The notes under the pieces are model-generated. The model made no database searches, had not been told where the DNA came from, and saw only the letters and a program-made list of their open reading frames with translations. From assembly GCF_015477805.1 (NCBI RefSeq), contig NZ_JADLQL010000005.1:124001-188000 (forward strand): a stretch of 64,000 nucleotides of DNA. The letters are read 5' to 3'. A program made the position numbers and the translations under genes. How positions within the stretch are numbered: the first letter of the stretch is position 1; each line of letters opens with the position of its first letter. This document shows positions 1 to 8,584 of the stretch, piece after piece. This stretch comes from Nocardia flavorosea. Its GTDB lineage: Bacteria > Actinomycetota > Actinomycetes > Mycobacteriales > Mycobacteriaceae.

Positions 1-731
1 GATTCGATGGTCCAGTCCGCGCCTTCGAGATCGGTGACGACCCCGCCCGCGCACCGCACCATCAGCGCGCCCGCCGCGTTGTCCCACGGGTGGTGACCGA
101 ACACGATCGCACCGCCGAGCGTGCCGTCGGCGGTGAAGGCGAGGTCGACCCCGGTCGAGCCGTGCATCCGCACCCGGGACGACAACCGGCTGAGCGCACC
201 GAGGACCCGGTGCCGGAACAGGCCCGGTACCCGCCCGGTGGATTCGATGTTGAAGGCGCCGAACCCGATCATGGCCTCATCGAGCACACCGGCGGGCAGT
301 GGCGGCCGGGCGATGCCGTCGACCAGTAGCGGTCCGCCGGCGATGGCGGCGTACCGGCGATCCAGCGGCGGGAACCAGGCCAGCCCGAGGACCGGCTCCC
401 CGTCGCGGATCAAGGCGAGCAGGGTGCCGGTGAGCGGGTGACCGGTCGAATAGTTGAAGGTGCCGTCGATCGGGTCCAGCACCCACGCGGTGCCGCCGGT
501 GAGCGACGGCCCGCCGAATTCCTCACCGTGCACCTCGATACCGGTGCGTGCCAGGAGTTGCCCGGAGATGGTGCGCTCGAGTTCCAGGTCCAGTTCGGTG
601 GCGAAATCCCGCGATCCCTTGGCCACCGCGCTGGGGGCGCCGCGCCCCTCGAGGAATCGGTCGCCGACCCCGTCGAGTATCTCGGCCGCCGTGTTCAGCA
701 GTCCCGTCAGTTCGGTTTCCGCCCTGGTCAT
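1..731 (-). CDS. impA: Inositol monophosphatase family protein ImpA (3' part outside window)
   Basis: Mg-dependent phosphatase of the inositol monophosphatase fold. My translation from the ATG at 731 shows the family signatures in order: GEEFGG near residue 70, WVLDPIDGTFNYSTGHP near 83-99 (metal-binding DPIDGT), and HPWDNAAGALMVRCAGG near 220 (second metal-site WDNAAG). The frame stays open to base 1, so only the C-terminal end is missing. In actinobacteria impA normally sits between hisA and hisF, and here it follows priA after a 100-bp gap, so the rest of that cluster (hisF, hisI) probably lies left of the window. Its substrate may be inositol phosphate or histidinol phosphate; the sequence does not decide. 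Confidence 0.9.
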   Translation of the reverse strand, partial: MTRAETELTGLLNTAAEILDGVGDRFLEGRGAPSAVAKGSRDFATELDLELERTISGQLLARTGIEVHGEEFGGPSLTGGTAWVLDPIDGTFNYSTGHPLTGTLLALIRDGEPVLGLAWFPPLDRRYAAIAGGPLLVDGIARPPLPAGVLDEAMIGFGAFNIESTGRVPGLFRHRVLGALSRLSSRVRMHGSTGVDLAFTADGTLGGAIVFGHHPWDNAAGALMVRCAGGVVTDLEGADWTIE

Positions 732-831
732 CGCTTCGGCTCCCGGTTTGTCGCGGTCGGTGTGCGGGCGTGCTCGCCTCCGGCCGATGCGTCCCGGCGC
801 CCGAATCCGGCCGGGGCGACCCCGCATGCGG

Positions 832-1563
832 TCAACGGACGGCGGCCAGCGCCTCGGGCAGGGTGAACCGGCCCGCGTACAGCGCCTTTCCCACGATCGC
901 GCCTTCGACACCGTCGGGCACCAGTTCGGCGATCGCGGTCAGATCGTCGAGGGCCGAGACGCCGCCCGAGGCGATCACCGGCGCCTCCGTGGCCATGCAC
1001 ACCTCGCGCAGCAGATCCAGGTTCGGGCCGGTGAGGGTGCCGTCCTTGGTGACATCGGTGACGACATAGCGCGAGCAGCCGTCCCGTTCCAGCCGTTCCA
1101 GGACCTCCCACAGATCCCCGCCGTCGCTGACCCAGCCGCGGCCGCGCAGCCGGTAGTCGCCGTCGACGATCCGGACGTCCAGCCCGACCGCGACCCGGTC
1201 GCCGTACTCGGCGATCGCCCGGGCGCACCACTGCGGATCTTCCAGCGCGGCGGTGCCCAGGTTGACCCGGGCGCAACCGGTGGCCATCGCGGCCTTCAGC
1301 GATTCGTCGTCACGGATACCGCCGGACAGTTCGACGGCGACATCGAGTTCGCCGACCACCTGTGCCAGCAGCTCCCGGTTGGACCCGCGGCCGAACGCCG
1401 CGTCGAGATCCACCAGATGCACCCATTCGGCGCCCGCGTCCTGCCAGGCGAGGGCGGCATCGCGCGGCGAACCGTAACTGGTTTCGCTGCCCGCCGCGCC
1501 CTGTACCAGGCGGACGGCCTCTCCATTGGCGACATCGACAGCGGGCAGCAACACAAGACTCAC
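832..1563 (-). CDS. priA: Phosphoribosyl isomerase A (HisA/TrpF bifunctional type)
   Basis: TIM-barrel isomerase converting ProFAR to PRFAR in histidine synthesis; in actinobacteria the same enzyme usually also does the TrpF step of tryptophan synthesis (family knowledge). 243 residues, the usual size. Visible motifs: LLPAVDVANGEAVRLVQG at the N terminus with the first catalytic Asp, VELSGGIRDDESL, VTDVTKDGTLTGPN with the second catalytic Asp, and ASGGVSALDDL, the phosphate-binding loop. The frame is open upstream to 1725, but homology begins at VSLVLLPAVD. The GTG at 1563 is also 7 nt after a TAGGCT hexamer, which supports a leaderless start. It is transcribed away from hisDCBH, unlike the usual hisH-hisA order. 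Confidence 0.95.
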   Translation of the reverse strand: MSLVLLPAVDVANGEAVRLVQGAAGSETSYGSPRDAALAWQDAGAEWVHLVDLDAAFGRGSNRELLAQVVGELDVAVELSGGIRDDESLKAAMATGCARVNLGTAALEDPQWCARAIAEYGDRVAVGLDVRIVDGDYRLRGRGWVSDGGDLWEVLERLERDGCSRYVVTDVTKDGTLTGPNLDLLREVCMATEAPVIASGGVSALDDLTAIAELVPDGVEGAIVGKALYAGRFTLPEALAAVR

Positions 1564-1570
1564 GCGCAAC

Positions 1571-1576
1571 AGCCTA
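1571..1576 (-). promoter_or_regulatory. -10 element of priA, leaderless type
   Basis: On the minus strand TAGGCT is followed by 7 nt and then the GTG start of priA, so transcription is predicted to begin at or next to the start codon. No recognisable -35 was found. Confidence 0.5.
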
Positions 1577-1657
1577 GTAGCCCGGTGTTCGCCCGCGCCG
1601 CGCGCCCGGTGGCGAGTCGGCAGGCCCGCGCACTCGGCAACGGGGGGCGACGAGCGT

Positions 1658-1673
1658 TGGGTGATATCACCCA
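1658..1673. promoter_or_regulatory. Perfect 16-bp palindrome in the priA/kinase divergent promoter
   Basis: TGGGTGATATCACCCA is a perfect inverted repeat, placed 95 bp before priA and 87 bp before the kinase gene. A TACACT hexamer at 1696-1701 could be the kinase -10, which would put the palindrome next to its -35 region. This is the usual position of a dimeric repressor or activator site. The binding protein is unknown. Confidence 0.5.
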
Positions 1674-1759
1674 CTGGGCCGGTCGGGGTGCCCGCTACAC
1701 TCGTCCCGAACGCGTGAGAGGTCACCGACGCGTCAGGTCACGATTCGAGAAAGTTCGGA

Positions 1760-3349
1760 GTGGGCGCCATCGATACCGGTCAGTTGATCGCGGATCACTA
1801 CCGCCTGGTCGAGCAGATTGGTAGCGGCGGCACAGGCGTTGTCTGGCGTGCCGTCGACGAACGTCTGCAACGGTCGGTGGCGATCAAGCAGATCCATATA
1901 AAGCCCAGTCTGCCGCCCGCCGAGCGCGATGTGCTGCGGCAGCGCGCGACACGCGAGGCGCGCAACGCGGCCCGGTTCCAGCATCCGAATGCCATCGTGG
2001 TGTTCGATATCACCGAACACGGCGGCGATCCGTGCCTGGTGATGGAGTACATGAAGTCGCGCAGCCTGGCGCAGGTGCTGTCCTCCCAGGGGCCGTTGCC
2101 GTTGCCGCAGGTGGCACGGATCGGAGAACAGGTCGCCGCGGCGCTCATCGCGGCCCATCAGGCCGGGATCGTGCATCGCGACGTGAAGCCGGGAAATATC
2201 CTGCTCGACGATCACGGCACCGTCAAGATCACCGATTTCGGTATTTCACGAGCCACGGGCGATGTGACCCTCACCGAGACCGGGTTGATCTGCGGGACCG
2301 CCGCCTACCTGGCCCCCGAGGTGGCCCGCGGAGCCGACCCCACCCCCGCCGCGGATGTCTTCGCCCTGGGCGCGACGCTGTTCCACGCCCTCGAGGGCGA
2401 ACCGCCGTTCGGGTCGGGTAACCCGCTCAAGGTGCTGTATGCCGCGGCCAACGGCCAGGTCAGCGAACCGCAGAACGCCGGGCCGGCCACCGATTTCCTG
2501 CTCGATCTGCTGGAGGCCGATCCGCGGCTGCGGCCCACCATGCAGGAGGCCCGCGAACAGCTGGCCCAGTTCGCCGGATACCCGGGCGCAAGCGCCGAGC
2601 ACGCCGGGTTCGTGCCCGCACGCGAAGCGTTCGACCGCAACGGGCACGCCGGCGGCGCCGCCGTCAGCACGATGGAAACGCCGGCCCCGGGCCGCACCCG
2701 CGGCGCGGGCGCGGCCCCCGCTCCGCGCCGGCGGTCACAGCCCCGGCCGGACAGCGACCACGGCGAATCGGACGATCGCGCGCCGCAGCGGGCCCCGAAC
2801 CATCCGCCCACCACCACGCAGCCCGTCGCCGGCGGTTCCGGCAGCAGCGGTGGCGTCCGGCGGGCGGTGCTGATCGGCGGTATCGCCGGGGCCGCGGTGG
2901 TCGGCGGCGTGCTGTGGCTGGGTTCCTCCGATTCCGACGACGGCGGATCGGCCCGCGCCGACACCTCGGTGACCTCCAGCGCGCCGCGGACGCCCGGTAC
3001 CACGGCCACGACCGCCCCCGCGCTGGGCTCCACGCCGAGCACCGGGCAGGTCGAATGGGTACAGGCGGGTCAGCTGCTCGAGCAGTTCTACATGAATCCC
3101 GCGGGTTCCTGGTCGCTACTGACCCCGGCCGCCCAGCAGGCCTACGGCAGCCGGCAGGAGTTCGAACAGTACTGGTCGACCCGGACCGTGCAGAGTTTCA
3201 GCCGGATCGAGGCTTTCAAGGGCAACAATCCCGACGGTTCGGTGGATATGCGGGTGAACAACCTCAGTTACGGCGGTCAGACCCGCAACCCGGTACTGCG
3301 GGTGGTGAATTCCGGCGGCACGCTGCTGATCGACAGCGATACCCACTGA
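1760..3349 (+). CDS. Receptor-type Ser/Thr protein kinase (PknB-like fold)
   Basis: 529 residues. The N-terminal kinase domain (about 12-270) has the glycine loop IGSGGTGVV (20-28), the ATP-binding Lys in VAIKQ (K43), the catalytic HRDVKPGN (139-146), DFG (159-161) and APE (185-187), so it should be active. A Pro/Arg/Ser-rich linker runs to about 365, a single membrane segment (LIGGIAGAAVVGGVLWLG) covers about 371-388, and an outside domain of roughly 100 residues (about 428-529) resembles NTF2-like sensor domains of mycobacterial kinases. The GTG start gives a complete N-lobe. It stands alone on the plus strand, divergent from priA. The ligand and substrates are not apparent; I could not equate it with a named Pkn. 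Confidence 0.93.
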   Translation: MGAIDTGQLIADHYRLVEQIGSGGTGVVWRAVDERLQRSVAIKQIHIKPSLPPAERDVLRQRATREARNAARFQHPNAIVVFDITEHGGDPCLVMEYMKSRSLAQVLSSQGPLPLPQVARIGEQVAAALIAAHQAGIVHRDVKPGNILLDDHGTVKITDFGISRATGDVTLTETGLICGTAAYLAPEVARGADPTPAADVFALGATLFHALEGEPPFGSGNPLKVLYAAANGQVSEPQNAGPATDFLLDLLEADPRLRPTMQEAREQLAQFAGYPGASAEHAGFVPAREAFDRNGHAGGAAVSTMETPAPGRTRGAGAAPAPRRRSQPRPDSDHGESDDRAPQRAPNHPPTTTQPVAGGSGSSGGVRRAVLIGGIAGAAVVGGVLWLGSSDSDDGGSARADTSVTSSAPRTPGTTATTAPALGSTPSTGQVEWVQAGQLLEQFYMNPAGSWSLLTPAAQQAYGSRQEFEQYWSTRTVQSFSRIEAFKGNNPDGSVDMRVNNLSYGGQTRNPVLRVVNSGGTLLIDSDTH

Positions 3350-3382
3350 CCCGTAACCCGAACCCGCCGCCCGCGGCCGGGC

Positions 3383-3388
3383 TATGGT
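3383..3388 (+). promoter_or_regulatory. -10 element, leaderless type
   Basis: TATGGT followed by 7 nt and then the ATG at 3396. This favours 3396 over the ATG at 3384, which lies inside the hexamer. Confidence 0.45.
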
Positions 3389-3395
3389 GTGCGGC

Positions 3396-3998
3396 ATGGA
3401 TATTCGGGGGATGCTCGCCGCCGAGCGAGCCGAGTTCACTGCCCTGCTGCGGAGTTTGCCGGACGCGGAATGGGATGCGCCGACACTGTGCACCGGCTGG
3501 CGAGTGCGGGAACTGATCGGACACCTGCGTTACGACGCGATCCCACTCACCGAGTACGCCGGGATCGCCGTGCGGAACCGGTTCTCGATCGACGGCGTCA
3601 ACAACGCCATGGCCGCGCAGGGGTCGCACCGGACACCGGCGGAGCTGCTGGCCGAATTCGAATCCGCTCCGCGCACGGTGTCGCGGCTCTGGCCGCGGCT
3701 GGGTCTGGCCGATCTGCTGGTCCACCAGCAGGACATCCGGCGCCCCCTGGGCCGGCTTCGGGAAATCCCCGCCGACCGGGTGAAGGCCGTACTGGACCAT
3801 CCGGACCCGTTCGCGCGCCCCGGGCGCCTCACCAGAGGGTTACAGTTCGTCGCGACAGATTTCGACTGGGTCAAGGGAACGGGGCCTGCCGTCCGCGGGC
3901 GCGGTGAAGCGCTAGCGTTGGCGATGGTGGGCCGGACCGTGGTCCTCGACGAACTCGACGGCGAAGGCGTCGGGGAACTGCGTCGCCGCTGCAGCTGA
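3396..3998 (+). CDS. Maleylpyruvate isomerase family (mycothiol-dependent, MDMPI) protein
   Basis: About 200 residues with the N-terminal pattern of the MDMPI/DinB-like family: an N-terminal helix with ER (LAAERAEFTALL), WDAPTLCTGWRVRELIGHL, in which the His belongs to the metal site, then LADLLVHQQDIRRPLG, which supplies further His residues. Family members are Zn-dependent thiol transferases or isomerases that use mycothiol. The substrate here is not evident. It lies 47 bp after the kinase gene but has its own leaderless-type -10 box, so it is probably a separate transcript. Confidence 0.8.
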   Translation: MDIRGMLAAERAEFTALLRSLPDAEWDAPTLCTGWRVRELIGHLRYDAIPLTEYAGIAVRNRFSIDGVNNAMAAQGSHRTPAELLAEFESAPRTVSRLWPRLGLADLLVHQQDIRRPLGRLREIPADRVKAVLDHPDPFARPGRLTRGLQFVATDFDWVKGTGPAVRGRGEALALAMVGRTVVLDELDGEGVGELRRRCS

Positions 3999-4037
3999 AA
4001 CATCCGGAAGCTCGCTTCACCGATGGGAGACGCGCAG

Positions 4038-4469
4038 ATGACCGATTCGGCACTCGTCGCGATGGCGGCGATGGTCGGCGAGTGGAAGACGACCTCCGAG
4101 CAGATCCCCGATATGGTCGGCCGGACCACCATCGAATGGCTGGACGGCGACGCCTTCCTGCTGGTCCGGCTGACTGTGCCCGAGCCGGCGATCGACCGCA
4201 TCTGGGTCGTCGGTACCGATGACGCCTACCCGGAACGACTGAAGGTCCTGCAACACGACGGCGCCGGGGCCCGGCGGATCTACAACGGCGCGCTCACCGG
4301 GCCGCTGTGGCGGATCTGGCGCGACGCCCCCGGCGATTCCCAGCGACTGACCGGAAATCTCGATGAGACCGGAAACATATTCCGGGCCACCTGGGAACGT
4401 TCGGATGCCGAATTGGACCCGCGCACCTGGGAACACCAGATGGATATCGTCTACACCCGGATCGCCTGA
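4038..4469 (+). CDS. DUF1579-like small protein
   Basis: 143 residues, no signal peptide or membrane segment. The opening (ALVAMAAMVGEWKTTSEQ) followed by alternating beta-strand patterns (GRTTIEWLDGDAFLLVRLTV, ERLKVLQHDG, RATWERSDAELD) fits the lipocalin-like DUF1579 type barrel proteins. An ATG at 4023 is in frame, but the one at 4038 has GGGAGA 7 nt upstream and is preferred. It is a cytosolic small-molecule-binding candidate and no substrate can be named. It lies between the MDMPI gene and hisD. Confidence 0.65.
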   Translation: MTDSALVAMAAMVGEWKTTSEQIPDMVGRTTIEWLDGDAFLLVRLTVPEPAIDRIWVVGTDDAYPERLKVLQHDGAGARRIYNGALTGPLWRIWRDAPGDSQRLTGNLDETGNIFRATWERSDAELDPRTWEHQMDIVYTRIA

Positions 4470-4492
4470 GCCGGACCACGCGGATAACCACT

Positions 4493-4509
4493 GGTATCGG
4501 CCCGATACC
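4493..4509. promoter_or_regulatory. Inverted repeat upstream of hisD
   Basis: GGTATCG and CGATACC flank a 3-nt centre (GCC), 45-61 bp before the hisD start. The right arm contains TACCCT (4507-4512), a possible -10. It could be a hisD operator, or a small terminator hairpin for the gene ending at 4469. Confidence 0.35.
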
Positions 4510-4553
4510 CTGGTGCTGTCGTATTCAGCCGCTGCACAAGGACCGATACCACC

Positions 4554-5891
4554 ATGACATCCCGTATCGAGCTCGCCCGCGTAGATCTGCGCGGCCGCAC
4601 GCCCACCACCGCGCAGCTGCGCACCGCGCTGCCGCGCGGCGGGGTCGATGTGGACTCGGTGCTGCATCGGGTGCGGCCGGTGGTGGAGGCGGTTCGTGAC
4701 CGCGGCGCGGCCGCGGCCCTGGAATACGGCGCGAAATTCGACGGGGTGACCCCCGCGACCGTGCGCGTCCCGGCCGCGGAACTGGCTGCCGCCCTCGACG
4801 GCCTGGACCCGGCGGTGCGGGCGGCGCTCGAGGTGGCGATCGCGCGCACCCGCGCGGTGCACGCGGATCAGCGGCGCACCGATACCACCACCGAGGTGGT
4901 CCCGGGCGGTACCGTCACCGAACGCTGGGTGCCGGTGGAGCGGGTCGGGCTGTATGTGCCCGGCGGTAACGCCGTCTATCCGTCCAGCGTCGTGATGAAC
5001 GTCGTGCCCGCGCAGGCGGCCGGAGTGGACTCGCTGGTGGTGGCCTCGCCGCCGCAGGAACAGTTCGGCGGGCTGCCGCATCCGACCGTACTGGCCGCCG
5101 CCCGGCTCCTGGGGGTCGAGGAGGTGTGGGCCGTCGGCGGAGCGCAGGCGGTCGCCCTGCTGTCCTACGGAGGTTCCGATACCGACGGCGCCGATCTGGC
5201 CCCGGTCGACCTGATCACCGGTCCGGGCAATATCTATGTCACCGCCGCCAAACGGCTGTGCCGTGGGCTGGTCGGGATCGACGCCGAAGCCGGTCCCACC
5301 GAGATCGCGATCCTGGCCGACGCCACCGCCGACCCGGTCCATGTGGCCGCCGACCTCATCAGCCAGGCCGAACACGATGTGCTGGCGGCGAGCGTGCTGG
5401 TCACCGACAGTCCCGCCCTCGCCGACGCGGTGGACGCGGCGCTGACCACGCAGCTGGCCGTTGTGAAACACGCCGAGCGGGTCACCGCGGCCCTCACCGG
5501 CACCCAGTCCGGCACGGTGCTGGTCGACGATATCGATCAGGGGCTGCGGGTGGTGAACGCCTACGCCGCCGAACACCTGGAGATCCAGACCGCGCAGGCC
5601 ACCGCGGTCGCCGCCCGGGTGCGTAGCGCGGGCGCGATCTTCGTCGGCCCGTACGCCCCGGTGAGCCTCGGCGACTACTGCGCCGGCTCCAATCACGTGC
5701 TGCCCACCGCCGGCTGCGCCCGGCATTCCTCCGGGCTGAGCGTGCAGACCTTCCTGCGCGGTATCCACGTCGTGGAGTACACCGAGGCGGCGTTGAAGGA
5801 TGTCGCGGGACATGTGGTGGCGCTGGCCGACGCCGAGGATCTGCCCGCCCACGGGCAGGCCGTGCGTGCCCGGTTCGAGGCGCTGTCATGA
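4554..5891 (+). CDS. hisD: Histidinol dehydrogenase
   Basis: Zn- and NAD-dependent enzyme oxidising L-histidinol to L-histidine, the last two steps of the pathway. 445 residues, full length. Recognisable segments: VERVGLYVPGGNAVYPSSV, VWAVGGAQAVALLSYG, LITGPGNIYVTAAKR, IDAEAGPTEI, LISQAEHD (metal and catalytic region), SLGDYCAGSNHVLPT and the C-terminal LSVQTFLRGIHVVEYT. The stop overlaps the hisC start by 4 bp (ATGA), so the two are translationally coupled. It is the first gene of the hisDCBH unit; no near-consensus ribosome site is visible, only AAGGAC about 11 nt upstream. Confidence 0.97.
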   Translation: MTSRIELARVDLRGRTPTTAQLRTALPRGGVDVDSVLHRVRPVVEAVRDRGAAAALEYGAKFDGVTPATVRVPAAELAAALDGLDPAVRAALEVAIARTRAVHADQRRTDTTTEVVPGGTVTERWVPVERVGLYVPGGNAVYPSSVVMNVVPAQAAGVDSLVVASPPQEQFGGLPHPTVLAAARLLGVEEVWAVGGAQAVALLSYGGSDTDGADLAPVDLITGPGNIYVTAAKRLCRGLVGIDAEAGPTEIAILADATADPVHVAADLISQAEHDVLAASVLVTDSPALADAVDAALTTQLAVVKHAERVTAALTGTQSGTVLVDDIDQGLRVVNAYAAEHLEIQTAQATAVAARVRSAGAIFVGPYAPVSLGDYCAGSNHVLPTAGCARHSSGLSVQTFLRGIHVVEYTEAALKDVAGHVVALADAEDLPAHGQAVRARFEALS

Positions 5892-7036
5892 GCGCGGAGG
5901 TCCCCGACGGCGCCCCCGTGCCCGGGGCCGGGATCGGGCTCGACGCCCTGCCGTTGCGCGAGAACCTGCGCGGTAAATCACCGTACGGCGCACCGCAACT
6001 CAGCGTTCCGGTCCAGCTCAACACCAACGAGAACCCGCACCCGCCGACGCCTTCGCTGGTGGCGGATGTGGCCGAGGCGGTGCGCGCCGCGGCCGCCGAT
6101 CTGCACCGCTATCCCGACCGCGACGCGGTGGGATTGCGCACCGATCTCGCCGCCTACCTCACCCGCCAGACCGGTATCGCGGTGGGCGCGGCGAATGTCT
6201 GGGCGGCCAACGGGTCCAACGAGATCCTGCAGCAGTTGCTGCAGGCGTTCGGCGGCCCGGGCCGGCGGGCACTGGGTTTCGTCCCGTCGTATTCGATGCA
6301 TCCGATCATCTCGGAGGGCATCGACACCGAATGGGTGGAGGCGAAACGGTCCGCCGATTTGTCCATCGATATCGATGCCGCCGTGGCCGCCATCGCCGAA
6401 CGCCGGCCCGACGTGGTGTTCGTGACCAGCCCCAACAACCCGACCGGGCACAGTATCCCGGCGGCGGAGCTGGCCCGGATCCTCGAGGCCGCCCCCGGGA
6501 TCGTCATCGTCGACGAGGCCTACGGGGAGTTCTCCGCCCAGCCCAGCGCAATCGGCCTGATCGACAGCTATCCGGCGAAACTGGTGGTCAGCCGCACCAT
6601 GAGCAAGGCGTTCGCCTTCGCCGGAGGCCGGCTCGGCTATCTCGTCGCGGCCCCCGCGGTGATCGACGCACTACTGCTGGTGCGGTTGCCCTACCACCTG
6701 TCGGTGGTCACCCAGGCCGCCGCCCGCGCCGCCTTGCGGCATGCCGACGAAACTTTGGCGAGTGTCGCGGAACTGTCCGCCCAGCGCGACCGGGTGGCCC
6801 GGGAACTGACCGCCCTCGGGTTCCGGGTGGTGCCCAGCGACGCGAACTTCCTGCTGTTCGGAACGTTCCGCGACGCGCCCCGCGCTTGGCAGCACTACCT
6901 GGACGAGGGAGTCCTCATCCGGGACGTCGGGATCGGCGGCCATCTGCGCGCCACCATCGGGCTGGCCGCCGAGAACGACGAATTCCTGCGGGTCAGCGCG
7001 AAACTGGCCGCCACCGAACTGACCGCGCAGAACTGA
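5888..7036 (+). CDS. hisC: Histidinol-phosphate aminotransferase
   Basis: Class I/II PLP aminotransferase making histidinol phosphate from imidazole acetol phosphate and glutamate. 382 residues. Substrate-side Asn in VQLNTNENPHPPTP, FVTSPNNPTGHSIP, IVDEAYGEFS, and the PLP-binding Lys in SRTMSKAFAFAGGRLGYL near residue 240. Arg in LRATIG near the C terminus is the usual carboxylate anchor. Its start overlaps the hisD stop by 4 bp, and hisB follows after about 20 bp. Confidence 0.97.
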   Translation: MSAEVPDGAPVPGAGIGLDALPLRENLRGKSPYGAPQLSVPVQLNTNENPHPPTPSLVADVAEAVRAAAADLHRYPDRDAVGLRTDLAAYLTRQTGIAVGAANVWAANGSNEILQQLLQAFGGPGRRALGFVPSYSMHPIISEGIDTEWVEAKRSADLSIDIDAAVAAIAERRPDVVFVTSPNNPTGHSIPAAELARILEAAPGIVIVDEAYGEFSAQPSAIGLIDSYPAKLVVSRTMSKAFAFAGGRLGYLVAAPAVIDALLLVRLPYHLSVVTQAAARAALRHADETLASVAELSAQRDRVARELTALGFRVVPSDANFLLFGTFRDAPRAWQHYLDEGVLIRDVGIGGHLRATIGLAAENDEFLRVSAKLAATELTAQN

Positions 7037-7056
7037 AGCGACAACCGGAAGTGAGC

Positions 7057-7692
7057 ATGAACCGAACCGCGCGAGTGGAGCGCACCACCAAAGAATCCAG
7101 CATCGTGGTGGAACTGAACCTGGACGGCACCGGGCAGACCGATATCTCCACCGGTGTCCCGTTCTACGACCATATGCTCACCGCGCTCGGCACCCACGCC
7201 AGTTTCGACCTCACGGTGCGGGCCGACGGCGATATCGAGATCGAGGCGCACCACACGGTCGAGGACACCGCCATCGTTTTCGGGCAGGCACTCGGGCAGG
7301 CACTCGGCGACAAGAAAGGCATCCGCCGGTTCGGCGACGCCTACATCCCGATGGACGAAACCCTGGCGCACGCCGCCGTCGACGTCTCCGGCCGCCCCTA
7401 CTGCGTGCACACCGGCGAACCCGACCATCTGCTGCACGCGGTGATCCCCGGCTCCCCGGTACGCGGCCGCAACGATCCGGGTGCACCGTATTCGACCGTG
7501 CTCAACCGGCACGTCTTCGAATCCATCGCGCTCAACGCCCGGATCGCGCTGCACGTGCGGGTGCTCTACGGCCGCGATCAGCATCATGTCACCGAGGCCG
7601 AATACAAGGCAGTCGCGCGGGCTCTGCGCGCCGCTGTCGAACCGGACCCGCGGACACAGGGTGTGGTGCCGTCCACCAAGGGGTCGTTGTGA
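7057..7692 (+). CDS. hisB: Imidazoleglycerol-phosphate dehydratase
   Basis: Mn-dependent dehydratase converting IGP to imidazole acetol phosphate. 211 residues, the single-domain actinobacterial form without the phosphatase domain found fused in enterobacteria. Metal motifs: VPFYDHML, EAHHTVEDTA, and the second copy DQHHVTEAEYKA near the C terminus. Start chosen at ATG 7057 with GGAA 6 nt upstream; an in-frame GTG two codons earlier (7051) is an alternative. The stop overlaps the hisH start (GTGA). Confidence 0.97.
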   Translation: MNRTARVERTTKESSIVVELNLDGTGQTDISTGVPFYDHMLTALGTHASFDLTVRADGDIEIEAHHTVEDTAIVFGQALGQALGDKKGIRRFGDAYIPMDETLAHAAVDVSGRPYCVHTGEPDHLLHAVIPGSPVRGRNDPGAPYSTVLNRHVFESIALNARIALHVRVLYGRDQHHVTEAEYKAVARALRAAVEPDPRTQGVVPSTKGSL

Positions 7693-8318
7693 ACTCGGTT
7701 GTTCTGCTGGACTACGGCTCCGGCAACCTGCATTCCGCCGAACGCGCCCTGGTCCGGGCGGGCGCGCAGGTCGAGGTGACCGCCGATCACAAGGCGGCGC
7801 TCGCGGCGGACGGCCTGGTGGTTCCGGGCGTCGGCGCGTTCGCGGCCTGTATGGCCGGCCTGCGGGAGGTGCGCGGCGAACGCATCATCGGCCAGCGGCT
7901 GGCCGGGGGGCGCCCGGTACTCGGAATCTGCGTGGGTATGCAGATCCTGTTCGACCGCGGGGTGGAATTCGGCGTGGAAACCGAAGGCTGCGGGGAATGG
8001 CCCGGCACCGTCGACAAACTCGACGCTCCCGTCCTGCCGCATATGGGCTGGAACACCGTCGAAACGCCCGCGGACAGTGTGCTGTTCGCCGGTATGGACG
8101 CAGGCACCCGTTTCTATTTCGTCCACACCTACGCCGCCCGGTCCTGGGAACTGCCCCCCAGCGACCACCTCGCCGCTGCGAAGCTCACCTGGACCGAACA
8201 CGGCAGCCGCTTCCTGGCCGCGGTGGAGAACGGCGCGCTCGCGGCCACCCAGTTCCATCCCGAAAAGTCGGGGGACGCGGGTGCCCACCTGCTGTCCAAC
8301 TGGGTGAAATCGCTCTGA
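7689..8318 (+). CDS. hisH: Imidazole glycerol phosphate synthase, glutaminase subunit
   Basis: Class I glutamine amidotransferase that supplies ammonia to HisF. 209 residues. Opens with VVLLDYGSGNLHS; nucleophile Cys in LGICVGMQILF; catalytic His/Glu in TQFHPEKSGD. GTG start overlapping the hisB stop by 4 bp. In most actinobacteria hisA follows directly. Here the operon ends at a hairpin and hisA lies 7 kb away on the other strand, so HisH must be made from a different transcript from its partner HisF. Confidence 0.97.
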   Translation: MNSVVLLDYGSGNLHSAERALVRAGAQVEVTADHKAALAADGLVVPGVGAFAACMAGLREVRGERIIGQRLAGGRPVLGICVGMQILFDRGVEFGVETEGCGEWPGTVDKLDAPVLPHMGWNTVETPADSVLFAGMDAGTRFYFVHTYAARSWELPPSDHLAAAKLTWTEHGSRFLAAVENGALAATQFHPEKSGDAGAHLLSNWVKSL

Positions 8319-8323
8319 TCCGG

Positions 8324-8354
8324 CACGCGCCCGGCCGTCTTGCCCGGGCGTGTG
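8324..8354 (+). terminator. Hairpin ending the hisDCBH unit
   Basis: An 11-bp stem (8324-8334 with 8344-8354, one G-T pair) and a 9-nt loop start 6 nt after the hisH stop. No T-run follows. Such T-less hairpins are common actinobacterial terminators. Confidence 0.6.
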
Positions 8355-8584
8355 TTCGCGCCGGGGTCTACGGAGAGTAAAGCGGTTCACCGCCGGGATC
8401 ACCGCTGCCGAAGCACGAACGGGTGAAATCCCGGGAAGCCACGCCGATACCCTTGGGCCGGCGGGGCCGTCGCACGGATGTGGCCGGATGGGTGATCGCA
8501 CCGGCCCCCGTCCGGATTCCGGGATCACCGGCCGGGTGCTCGGCGTGCGCGGCGGGTATTCGGTGGTCTGAGCCGCATGGACGG

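Noticed and set aside
8368..8455. Riboswitch-like segment after hisH (GGAGAGTA start and a GGGTGAAATCCC piece recalling THF or cobalamin elements)
   Set aside because: Key conserved boxes do not line up, and the segment lies between two convergent gene ends with no downstream gene to control.
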